A stretch of DNA of 58,289 nt from Butyrivibrio sp. INlla14 (GTDB taxonomy: Bacteria > Bacillota > Clostridia > Lachnospirales > Lachnospiraceae), in NCBI RefSeq assembly GCF_900102515.1, contig NZ_FMVS01000027.1:1-58289 (forward strand). The letters are read 5' to 3'. Below are positions 23,083 to 33,500 of the stretch, one piece after another. A model generated the notes under the pieces. It saw only the letters and a list, made by a program, of their open reading frames with translations, was not told the DNA's origin and did not search any database. Every line of letters starts with the position of its first letter. Positions within the stretch are counted from its first letter, which is position 1. Made by a program: the position numbers and the translations under genes.

Positions 23083-23756
23083 TAGCGTCCACCTCTCTCT
23101 GCAAAATCTGCAGTTATTTCAACATCCCATCCACTCTCTTCAAGGCACTCATCAACAGCATCTAGACTAGGTGCCATCATTACAGAGCAAACAGCTTTAG
23201 CCATTCCCTTATAAACTGTTGACGTTCCCAGCTCATCATGAACATAGTTGGCAGTTCTGCTCTTCTTAATACCAAGACGGCCAGCCTCTGCATAGGAATC
23301 AATATTCGCACCAATAAACATGAACTCCCAGCCATCCTTTTTCTGCTGTTTTTCAATCAGCTTTTTGATGCTCTCGTAAGAATATTCGTAGGATGCATTT
23401 TCCATACCATCTGTAGTAATAACAAAGATGGTTTTCTCTGGTCTTTCATACTTTGGCAAATCCTTATGTACCTTCTTGATATGATTCACTGCTGTGCCAA
23501 CAGCATCGAGAAGAGCTGTGCAACCTCTGACAAAGTACTGCTTGTCTGTCATCTTAGGAACATCCTTGATGTCGATTCTGTTGTGTAGCACTTCATATTC
23601 ATCATCAAAAAGAACTGTAGAAACAATTGCTTGTCCCTCTGCCTTCTTTTGCTTTTTAATCATGGCATTGAAACCACCGATAGTATCTGCTTCAAGTCCA
23701 CCCATGGAGCCACTGCGGTCAAGAATATATACGATTTCGGTTAATCCTTTTTTCAT
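23082..23756 (-). CDS. vWA-domain protein (TerY-like)
   Basis: A 224-aa single von Willebrand A domain. The MIDAS motif is complete: DRSGS at 13-17, Thr in RGCTALLDA near residue 80 and Asp in ITTDGMEN near 115. It resembles TerY and other stress-linked vWA proteins that act as metal-dependent adaptors. TerY proteins usually come with a kinase and a PP2C phosphatase, neither of which is seen here. It heads the unit that continues with the glycohydrolase, TM2 and radical SAM genes. GGAGG precedes the start. A palindrome sits in its promoter region. Confidence 0.88.
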   Translation of the reverse strand: MKKGLTEIVYILDRSGSMGGLEADTIGGFNAMIKKQKKAEGQAIVSTVLFDDEYEVLHNRIDIKDVPKMTDKQYFVRGCTALLDAVGTAVNHIKKVHKDLPKYERPEKTIFVITTDGMENASYEYSYESIKKLIEKQQKKDGWEFMFIGANIDSYAEAGRLGIKKSRTANYVHDELGTSTVYKGMAKAVCSVMMAPSLDAVDECLEESGWDVEITADFAERGGR

Positions 23757-23839
23757 AATAAAAAACCTCCTGAAGAATCATCACTCTTACCTGTAGCTTC
23801 CCTGCAGTGAAGCTTTTTCCTTTGTTATGAGTAAATGAT

Positions 23840-23875
23840 ACCTTCTAGAAGGTTTCAAATGGTCAACTCGCATGC
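23840..23875 (-). promoter_or_regulatory. Promoter and operator candidate of the vWA unit
   Basis: ACCTTCTAGAAGGT (23840-23853) is a perfect 14-bp palindrome. On the minus strand TTGACC lies just upstream (about 23870-23875) and TATCAT just after the palindrome. The palindrome would thus sit between the -35 and -10 boxes, a classic repressor place, although the spacing (20) is long. The macro-HTH protein encoded next door is a candidate binder. Confidence 0.5.
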
Positions 23876-23892
23876 GACCTTGTATTAATTTT

Positions 23893-24993
23893 TTATCCAT
23901 TTGATAATGGCTCTAGACCATAGTCAAAAAGCACAATATCAATCTTTAGTACGTTGTAATCTTCGTTTTCGATGAAGTATTCAACCACAGCATCTGTCTG
24001 AGATATTGGAGACAAAGCATATCCTGCTAATCGCAAGAAATCCATGGTTTCGTCTAAGTTCAAACGAAGACCAACAGCAAGAGCCAAAACCTTTTCCTTA
24101 GATGGTTTCACCTGTCCCTTAAGTAATTTACTAAAGTACTGCTTAGAAATATTAGCTGCCGCATATACTTCTGAATTTTTCAGACCTTTTTTGTTAATCA
24201 ACTTCTGAAGATGTTTTTCAAAGGAATCTGTGTAAATATCCTTCAAAACACTATCAAGCGACCTGGATCCTTTAATCGAAATACTCTCTGAAGAACAGAC
24301 AGATGGTCTAGCACCGAAAACTGCAAAGTCCCCATCTTCACAGGAAGAATCATCTAGTGGTCCTCCTAGATCAAGTTCGGACAATTCCAGCTCATCTTCC
24401 TCGTCATCAAAGTCCTCGTCAATTGGGACACCATCCAACAAATACTCAGCAGAAAGAGTCTTTTTTACAGTATCTCCATCTACAAAGCTGACAACATCCT
24501 CAAAGATAGCACCTGAAACCTTGTAAGCATAATCTGTAAAAACAACTAAGGTGATATCCATTTCATGGTCTTCTAAGAAATCCTTGAAAGCATCAACTGC
24601 AATCTGCAATCCTAATTCTTTTGGAAATGCATAAGTGCCGGTAGCCATTAACGGAAATGCGATAGTTTTACATCCATAATCATAGGCTAACATCAAGGCT
24701 TTGTCATAGCACTGGCGCAAAAGTTTTTCTTCTCCGTGAGAGCCACCTTCCCGCCATGGACCACTGGAATGGATAATATACTTAGCCTGCAAATTAAATG
24801 CAGGTGTAATTCCAACATTTCCCGGTGGGAGCTCTCCAAGCTTTTCTCTTGCTGCTAATAGTTCGTCATGACCAGCAGCTTCATATATGGCTCGATCTAC
24901 ACCATCGCCTACTGCAACCGAAGGGTTAGCAGTATTAACAATGGCATCGGCTTTTACTTTTGTAATATCATCACGGATGATTTGAAAAGGCAT
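23893..24993 (-). CDS. Macro domain fused to a helix-turn-helix
   Basis: A 366-aa protein. Residues 1-170 are a macro domain: AIVNTANPSVAVGDGVDRAI, with Asn20 and Asn23, and LMATGTYAFP at 115-124. An acidic linker follows (about 190-235). Residues about 262-345 form an XRE-like helix-turn-helix (LKNSEVYAAANISKQYFSKL; then VKPSKEKVLALAVGLRL). The combination suggests a regulator that senses ADP-ribose or a derivative and controls DNA, perhaps the vWA unit whose promoter palindrome lies 40 bases beyond its stop. The start codon is in a good context 15 bases after the upstream gene. Confidence 0.85.
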   Translation of the reverse strand: MPFQIIRDDITKVKADAIVNTANPSVAVGDGVDRAIYEAAGHDELLAAREKLGELPPGNVGITPAFNLQAKYIIHSSGPWREGGSHGEEKLLRQCYDKALMLAYDYGCKTIAFPLMATGTYAFPKELGLQIAVDAFKDFLEDHEMDITLVVFTDYAYKVSGAIFEDVVSFVDGDTVKKTLSAEYLLDGVPIDEDFDDEEDELELSELDLGGPLDDSSCEDGDFAVFGARPSVCSSESISIKGSRSLDSVLKDIYTDSFEKHLQKLINKKGLKNSEVYAAANISKQYFSKLLKGQVKPSKEKVLALAVGLRLNLDETMDFLRLAGYALSPISQTDAVVEYFIENEDYNVLKIDIVLFDYGLEPLSNG

Positions 24994-25008
24994 CCGAACT
25001 TACCTCCA

Positions 25009-25617
25009 TCAATTTTCTTCTCTTTGTTCTGCCAAATACATTCCCCATTCCTCAAAGAGTTTAGGAATGTCATAAACCGTCTTCCCATCCATAGTATATT
25101 TTTCACTTACTCCTGGATTATCTGCAGTAAATGTATCCCACGCGGTAATAAGATGGTCTGTTTCTTCTATTTCATGAGGTTCAAAAAAATCTTCATATTC
25201 TTCTATAGTCTCGCTATAGATTGTCAGCACATTATACTTGCCAAACATTATTTCATCATGACTTTGATGCCCACCAAAGCCAAATGAGCTCATTCCATCG
25301 TTGTATAATAGTTTTCCAACTCTTATCAAAATAGTGAGTGCTTCTTCCTGTGAGCATCCATCAATGTAATAGACATCGTTATGCAATGTCTTCACAACGC
25401 CTGGAGCGACCTCTGTTTCATCATCTGCTTTAGCTGGTAATTCCAAGATAAAGAATAACGGCTCATCATGTATTGCGATGAAATGCTGTAAGACCTCTTC
25501 TATCTTATCAACGCCCACATTTGCAGTAATATAGTTAGTATCTTTCTGATATCCTTCATAGAGATGAGTACCTAAAGCAACCCTTACGCCAGCTTTCAAA
25601 TTCAATATATCTGCCAT
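25009..25617 (-). CDS. Unknown protein upstream of the macro-HTH gene
   Basis: A 202-aa acidic protein of unrecognised family. It has alternating strands (EPLFFILELPAKADDETEV, NDVYYIDGCSQEEALTILI) and a glycine-rich turn (SSFGFGGHQSHDEIMFG). It has no membrane segment or obvious catalytic motif. Because it is only 15 bases before the macro-HTH gene, it probably belongs to the same transcript. It may be the sensor or substrate of the block. Confidence 0.65.
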   Translation of the reverse strand: MADILNLKAGVRVALGTHLYEGYQKDTNYITANVGVDKIEEVLQHFIAIHDEPLFFILELPAKADDETEVAPGVVKTLHNDVYYIDGCSQEEALTILIRVGKLLYNDGMSSFGFGGHQSHDEIMFGKYNVLTIYSETIEEYEDFFEPHEIEETDHLITAWDTFTADNPGVSEKYTMDGKTVYDIPKLFEEWGMYLAEQREEN

Positions 25618-25683
25618 ATTTCAAAACTCCCATAACCATTTCGAATCATCAATAAATTAACCCTTGTCGAACCTACAGAAAAA

Positions 25684-27495
25684 TTACAAACTCTTATAGT
25701 ATTTTTCAACCAGCTTTGCCATAAGGATTCTTCTTTCTTCCAAAAACTGATCATAATCATTCACATCCATATTAATTACTCCAGACGGAATTGCGTTTTC
25801 TTTTAGATTATCTTCCAGCACGTCTCTATCCGAGATATTGCCAAAAGCAATTGTTCCTTGTTTACAAGCTTCAATTACTTTCCCAAAATAAACACAAGGT
25901 GCATCATCACCAATTGCTTTATTTACCTGCGTATCAAGCATAGTAAAGTTCGCAACTTGATTATAGCCAATCTTTGTATCTACGCCATTTTTCTTTAAAT
26001 ATGCTTTAGGAAAAATATGATGTACATCTCCAGAAATATTTAATAAATCTGAGATCATAGTCCCTCTCATAAGCATCGAATTACAATTCAAATTAATTTG
26101 TGCTGCCAAGAATGTATTAAATGCTGGGCTATTTGTTGATATAGTAGCCAAATTTTGTGGTAAGGTAACATTCCAAAATGTATCCGAAAGTAAAGAAGCC
26201 TCTAGCTCTGCAAAATAAGAGGCAAAACCTTTCTCATTAATCATACGTATGTCTCTACTCATCACAGACTCTGGCGAGCCAACATATCTTCCTGTAAGAG
26301 TAGACATCACAAACCATTTTTGAACGAAATGCTTTATTTGATCATTAGGAATCTTTGAATCCTTTGATAGCTTAAGATAAATCATATATGCAAAATCCAA
26401 TGTCATTTGCGAACCAAGAAGTTTGCTTGACTTAAACCCTGCTCCTTTTATAGCCAAAACAAACTGCTCAAAGTTATATTCCCTAATAAATTCCTTGATA
26501 CCATCTTCCAGTCTATGATATGAATCCTCAACAATTTCTTCCTTGAACTCATGAGTTTCAAAATCTCTGCCAGCAAGCAAACTTACCAATTCTGAAAGCC
26601 TAGCTCTATTAAAGCTATACATAAAAGACACACGAAGCATATCATTATAATCAGGATCATAGATATCCTCATTATCTTTAGCTAGCCATTTAATTTTTGA
26701 AGCATAATCAGTTTTTTCGAACTCTGCATCCTTAATCATCTGAGGATAGAAGTCTGGTTTAACAGCAAGGTGACAGAAGTAATCAACAACTTTACGTAAC
26801 GTATTTCCACCATGAACAGTATCTGCTGCCATTTTTGACATAACAAAGTCGGATTGGCTTAATGGAGTTCCCTTGGAATTAATACGTATAAAGATTTCTG
26901 TAACTTCGTCAATATCAAGATTCTGATCTAGCATAATAACGCCAATTTGCCTATTAGCTATTCCCTTAAGCTTGTTTATCTCGTTATTTACATCATTGCG
27001 CTTAATTCCAGGATTGTCATTACAATAATTCTCTACAAATTCAAATGGATCAAAATCATTTTTGAAAATCTCCGCAATGTCTGGAACCCATTTTTTATCC
27101 TTCAAATGAGATGCATCTTGCACTGCAAATCTTTTATCAGCATCTTCTGTTAATGGATTAAACGCTATTTTTACACGATCCTTATTAAAATCATCATCTA
27201 AAACTTCTATTCCAGCAATAGCTGCCATGAGCGCTGTAATTCTTTGCTGACCATCAATCAAAATCTGATTACCATTTGCCACAGTGCCATCCTTTGTTTT
27301 TACATCTGGGTTCTTCCATGTGATGATATACCCTGTAGGATAGCCATTATACAAAGAATCTATCAAATCCCTAACTTGAGACCTTTTCCACACAAACGGT
27401 CTTTGTATTTCTGGAATTACAAATTGCTTTGCCTCAATCATTCCTAAAATAGAATATACTGAGTATTGCATTAAAGTGAATTTCTCACCGACCAT
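25684..27495 (-). CDS. DUF262/HNH protein (GmrSD-like)
   Basis: A 603-aa protein. The DUF262 (GmrS, ParB/sulfiredoxin-like) domain occupies residues 1-240, with IPEIQRPFVW at 27-36 and LIDGQQR at 79-85, the nucleotide-binding and hydrolysis motifs. The C-terminal DUF1524-like region has an HNH-type nuclease motif DVHHIFP at 490-496 and the downstream NQVANFTMLD stretch with the third metal ligand. Such proteins are type IV restriction enzymes against modified DNA (GmrSD) or effectors of other defence systems (SspE-like). It stands between the ADP-ribose block and the giant helicase. Confidence 0.87.
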   Translation of the reverse strand: MVGEKFTLMQYSVYSILGMIEAKQFVIPEIQRPFVWKRSQVRDLIDSLYNGYPTGYIITWKNPDVKTKDGTVANGNQILIDGQQRITALMAAIAGIEVLDDDFNKDRVKIAFNPLTEDADKRFAVQDASHLKDKKWVPDIAEIFKNDFDPFEFVENYCNDNPGIKRNDVNNEINKLKGIANRQIGVIMLDQNLDIDEVTEIFIRINSKGTPLSQSDFVMSKMAADTVHGGNTLRKVVDYFCHLAVKPDFYPQMIKDAEFEKTDYASKIKWLAKDNEDIYDPDYNDMLRVSFMYSFNRARLSELVSLLAGRDFETHEFKEEIVEDSYHRLEDGIKEFIREYNFEQFVLAIKGAGFKSSKLLGSQMTLDFAYMIYLKLSKDSKIPNDQIKHFVQKWFVMSTLTGRYVGSPESVMSRDIRMINEKGFASYFAELEASLLSDTFWNVTLPQNLATISTNSPAFNTFLAAQINLNCNSMLMRGTMISDLLNISGDVHHIFPKAYLKKNGVDTKIGYNQVANFTMLDTQVNKAIGDDAPCVYFGKVIEACKQGTIAFGNISDRDVLEDNLKENAIPSGVINMDVNDYDQFLEERRILMAKLVEKYYKSL

Positions 27496-27533
27496 TAAAT
27501 AAAAACCTCCAATTTAGTTACATATGATTAGTC

Positions 27534-30500
27534 CTATGGCAACGAAACCATATTCTTCTCTACCACAATTTCACCCGTCTTCTTACCGTATTTGATACCA
27601 CGTTCTACAGCCTCAACAAGAGCTACACCACTTCTGTTATAGCCCATAGTTCTGATGGTATCTTTAATAATGTCATCCTTGTGCTCACGTCCAACCTTTT
27701 GTAAAGTAAGGCAAACCACGTTCTTCATTTCTTCCTGGCTGATGTCTTCAGGAGCACGTTTATCGTCCAAATTTGCATCAAAGCGATATAACTGATATGT
27801 ACTAGGCTCTTGTCCTTCCTTCCAGTAGAACTTCATTCCATTCTGCTTTGAAGATTTTGCATTAACCTTTTTGAGAGCCTTTTCAGTAGCTTCAATAGTT
27901 TGTGCACTAGACCTGCCAATATCAAATGTTCTCAAAACCTTCTTTGTCAGTCTATCTATTGATATTGGAGCCTCTGCATCAACAATCTTCTGTAAGTGCT
28001 CAGTAATTGCTGCCATTGAGGATTTCAGCACATATTCATTTGTTGATAGCGGTGTTATCTCCACGTTTGCAGATACATAATCCGTAAATCTATAAGATAA
28101 CTCTGGTTTTTCCACTAATGGAGACTCAGGTTCCTTTGGAAGAGATGCAATCATAGGTTCAGGTTCATCAGTTACTTCTACTGACTCAATAGTTTCTTGA
28201 GCAGGTATTGGTTCTACTTCTGTAATAGCAGTCTCTTCTACTACCGGTGGCTCATTTTCTGAATTATCTATAGATTTTGTTTCATCTACATTCTCTTCTA
28301 CTGGTTCATCCTCTAGTACTTCTGAAACAACTTCAATAGGCTTTACCGCCTGATGAGTATCCTCAATAACAACAGGCTCAACCTCTTCCTTCTTTTCTGG
28401 TCTTGGGGCAAGCTCAGCCTTTTTCTTTTCCTCATCTAACAATTGAAGCAAATGGTCTATCTCTTTTTGCTTATTGTCCCACCAGTCCATTGTCCAGATA
28501 CGGTGCAACTTCCAGCCTAAGCCACCAAGCACACCCACCTGTGCTACTTCACGATCCTTCGTATTAGATGACTGCTTATAAGAATCACCATCAAGCATGA
28601 TACCCATAAGGTATTCATCCTCGTTAAATGGATTAATAACAGCAATGTCTACCTTAAATCTAGAGTGACCAACGGCTTTTTGATATTTATAACCTGCCTG
28701 CTCTAATTCGCTACAGATTCTGTCTAAAATACCTTGGTGCTTCTTTTGTTGCATTTCTGAATATGATAATTGCAATGTTCCTTTTTGTGCGAAGCTTAAG
28801 AAGTCTTTTAACGATTCTACACCCTTGGCTTTTGTTCGCTTAAGATCAATCATATCAGCTGTCATTGTAGAGAATACAATCATTTCATCCCTAGCTCTAG
28901 ACACAGCTACATTTAATCGCTTCCAGCCGCCTTCTTTATTCAACGGTCCAAAATTCATTGACAGTTTTCCTTCTTGATCCGGACCGTATGCTACTGAGAA
29001 TAAAATTACATCTCTCTCATCGCCCTGGACATTCTCAAGATTTTTAACAAATAATGCTTCATCTCCAGAAGATGCCCATTTATCAAATCCCACATCTTTT
29101 TGGAATTCTTCTTGTAGCATATCCTCAATAAGAGTCTGCTGCGTCACATTAAAAGTAACTACACCTATTGTCTCATTTCTAAGTAACTCATCCTTATATC
29201 TACGCTTTATTTCTGCAACTATAGCCTTGGCCTCAGCCTCGTTTACTCTGCCCTTTTTGCGATCATAAAAACCATCTACCTTAACCAAGCTAACTCTACG
29301 TTCTCTATCATTAACAGAAGGGAAAGTAAGCATAGAGTTTTCATAAAACTCATGATTACTAAAGGCAATTAAACTCTCATGACGGCTTCGATAATGCCAC
29401 TGTAAGTGTGCTGAAGGCATACCAAGAGCCAAGCAATCATCAAGAATGCTATACAAATCCTCTATATCAAGATTGTCTTCATCCACAGTATTACCTGCAA
29501 AGAAACTGGTCGGTGGCATCTGATTAGGATCACCAACAATTACAGCATTCTTACCCCTGGCGAGAACACCAACAGCCTTACATGTAGGCAACTGCGAAGC
29601 CTCATCAAATATAACAATATCGTAGAGATCATTATCTGCAGATAAATACTGTGCTACAGAAATTGGGCTCATAAGCATACATGGGCATAACTTCATAAGG
29701 ACATGAGGTATCTGATCAAATAGACTCCTAATAGACATACCTCGCCCATTGCTACTGATAGCTCTACGTAAAATATTTAATTCCTTGCTCATCTGAACAG
29801 ACTCATAGCTTGATGGCAAATTGTGAGTTAGTTTGTAGAACATCTCATCTTTGGTAAGCTCCATGAACTCAGCATCAAGTTTCTTAAACTGAACAATCTG
29901 CTCGTTAAATCCATTGCCTGTAAAACTATTAAGTGCTGGCTCCTTTTCTATTACAGACAGAATAATTGCTTTATATATTGAGCGTAAGTAGACACTCATT
30001 ACCAGCTCATGATCAAGTCCTTCTTCATAAGCATCACAAACCAAGCCAACACCGGCTTTTCTGCAAGCATCATCAAACTGTCTATATACAATCCAATCCT
30101 TTATGTAAGCCCCATTCTCAATGAGGTTATCACATACCTTAATTCGATTGTCTAGCCAATTTCCTTCTGTATCAGAATCCTCCAGTATAAGTAAATCATT
30201 TACTTTAGCTTCTTTGGCTTTCACATTTTCATATTGTTCAATAATAATCTTAGCATTATCTACGCAAGCCTTTAGTTCACCAGCTTGCTCTAATTTGCGC
30301 ACTACATCTGAAAACTGCTCTATAACATCAAGCTGCCTCTGCACACTATTCTTGTAGCTTTGCAAAGAATTAACGTCAGGATACTTTTCTACTAGTTGTT
30401 TCCATTCAAATGACAGTTGACCACTCTTCTCATTAAGTGAAGCTGCTTGTTTTTGATACATTTCGATATCCGCAATAATTGCAGGTATCTGTTCTGCAGA

Positions 30501-33500
30501 CACACTAAATGAAGCAAAGGATTGTATTTCTGCCACCAGATTTGAAATGGCTTTACCTTTACCCAATAATTTTTTATTGGCTTCGTCATACTTTGCACGA
30601 TATATGGACATATCTGACTGCAAAAATGATTCTTTCCAGCTCTGCAACAAAGAGCCTTTTCTGGCATCCAATTTCCCTTTTTCATCCAAATATGAAAGAG
30701 GAAAATCAAACTCTTTGTCCAAATTATCAGCATTCAGTAACATAGAAGGAATCTCTTCCGATGAAATAACACTTCTCGCGTAAACACTGATATTTTCCCA
30801 GTCTTCTTTTGTAACTGGAGATTCAATGCTTAATGATTTAATAAATTCCTCAACTGGTTTACGCAAATTATCTAAAGAAGATTTGTATGCCTGTACGACA
30901 CCTTCCAAATCCATCTTTAAAGTCTGCGTATAGACCGTCTGGTGTACAGCAGATAATGGATGATTATGAGGATGACCTACACCCCTTCCTGCAGCAACCA
31001 GTTGTTCAAGCAATCTTTTTTGATTATCTAAATCACTCTGTGAGATTGTTGATGCATACTCAGAAGAAAAACGTAATTCTATATTGTGATCTGGTATTGT
31101 CTCATAAATATCTATTAACTCTTTAAGGCTCTTACCAAATTCTCTACGAACATGAAGCTTTTCAGCATATGCATCCAAACCCTTTCGCATCCTTCTGATA
31201 TCTTCTATCTTCTGATCATATTCTGTTTTTAGACCATAAACATGAATCTCTAATGTTTTCTTTAACTGATCTAATACTGCCTTTTTAGTTGCCTTATTAG
31301 AATGCAGTTCTAAACAGAAATCCTCAATTCCCAATGCTGCCAATCTCTTTTGAACAACTTCAAGAGCAGCCATCTTTTCAGCTACAAAAAGGACAGTCTT
31401 TCCCTTTGTAAGAGCATTAGCAATCATAGCTGTAATAGTTTGAGATTTGCCTGTTCCTGGAGGTCCATGAAGAACAAAGCTCACATCGTTTGCAGCCATA
31501 TTAATTGCTCTGATTTGAGATGCATCAGCTGTTATTGGAAGATATGCTTCATCTGTATCAACATTGTCCGGTATAGTACAATCCCAATCGACAGCACCCT
31601 TCATCAGGCTACGTACGATATTATTTCTTTCCAATATATCGCTACGACTATGAATATCATTCCACATTACAAACTGTGAGAATGAGAAGTTACTGATAAA
31701 TCCAGCTTCTAACACATCCCACATTTCCATGCTCATAATTCCATGTCGAACAATGGCAAAAATCTTTGGTAAATCTAAGCCGTGTTCATCAGTTGGCAAT
31801 GGATTTAAACCTGCAATCTGCAGATCGAAGTTTTGCTTCAGGAACTCTAGTAAAGTAATGTTCATCTGGGCATCTTCGTCACGCATTCGCATTGTATAAC
31901 CGATGCTAGCAGATTTTCTTGTAATATCTATAGGCACCAAAATAATAGGTGCATATCTAACAACTGGTGTCTTTTTGCCTTCTACCCAACGAAGTAAACC
32001 AAGTGATAAGTAGAGTGTACTTGCACCATTTTCTTCTAATGAAGTCTTTGCTGACCTATACATCTTGGTCAGGCATGATGATAGTTCTTTTTCCGTATAA
32101 AATGAGTGTAATTTCTTATGCTTATTCTCAAGTTCCATGAATTCCTGGAATGGTCCTAAATCAGTCAAAGCTTCAACTGATATACCATCGCCATTTATAG
32201 CCATATTATCTGGGCGTGGCAAAACCTGGAATTCTTCTCCATCCGAAAGAGCATCCTCTAATACACTAACGTTGCTACATAATAGAGGTACTACTGCTTT
32301 TGTAAAACGAAGGTTAATAAGCATATTTCTCATGCTTAAATCCAATAGCTTGCGCTCCCATTGCGTAAGCTTGGTGGCTTGAGATTCATCTTTAAGATTA
32401 CTTAAATCAAAAGTCTGCCCAACAGATATAGGGGCACTTGTCACTTCGCTTTGCTTTCTTTCCTCATGTTTTACTACAAATCCTGCATCTGTCATTATTC
32501 TTACAGGAAGAGGTCTAATGCCAAGACTTCTAGCTCTTGCAACATCAATGACAAATTCGAAGTTTCCATAATCAGCAACTTTATACTGAGCTGATTTTAC
32601 AGCCTTATCGAAATCTAAGCTTTTCCCTGCACACATGGCCGTACACTCAACAACTATCATTTCGTTGATGCCATTTGCCATACGTTTTTCCATATGTGAT
32701 GGATCATCCATAATAGTGTCAGAGAATGAATCTTCAACTAACCAAACACCAGCAAAAATATGTCCATGTATGAGAACCATAACTGGATTTAATCCCATAG
32801 CTTCAAGACATGCCACATATAAAAGTGTCATATCCATACATGTACCCAAATGCTGCTCAAGTACTGCATCTGCAAGTCTAATTCTCTGACCAAAGACCTC
32901 AAAACTTGAAGGTGGATTGGCATAGGTAATATTTTTTTGTTGAATTGCGGCATAAGCAGCTGCAGCCATCAGCTTTACTCTGTTTGGATCATCAAACTGA
33001 TACCCTGCAAGAGATGGATCTCCTGTCCATTTTTCCAGATACTTTGCCGCTAACTGGATAAGACTTGTAACAACAGGATGATTTGGCATAGAAAATGCAG
33101 CCAGTATTTCAGGCGTGTATCTAAGACCTGGCCACTGATCAAATGCAAGAGCAACTATATCTTTTTTGTCCGATATTAGAGTTTTATCATCAAAACAAAC
33201 TCTAAACTGAAGACTACATGTGATTCGTTCTGTTAAAGAAGCCAAATAGTCTCCATTAATTTTTATTTTTAATTCCTTTAGATGTATTTCTTCATCAGCA
33301 CGTATAGTTTGAATACCCACCTCACAAGGCTCAATTAATTTTGTATCTGAACCTATCTTGAGCACTATATCTGAAAGGTCTTCATCAAGAGTATTCTTAA
33401 CAACAATATCCCTGACCACATCACCACCGTTTTGCTGGATAGCATAAGTGATAACCTCTTCAACATCTACTGTAAGCTCAATGCCATTTTGAGCTTTGCT

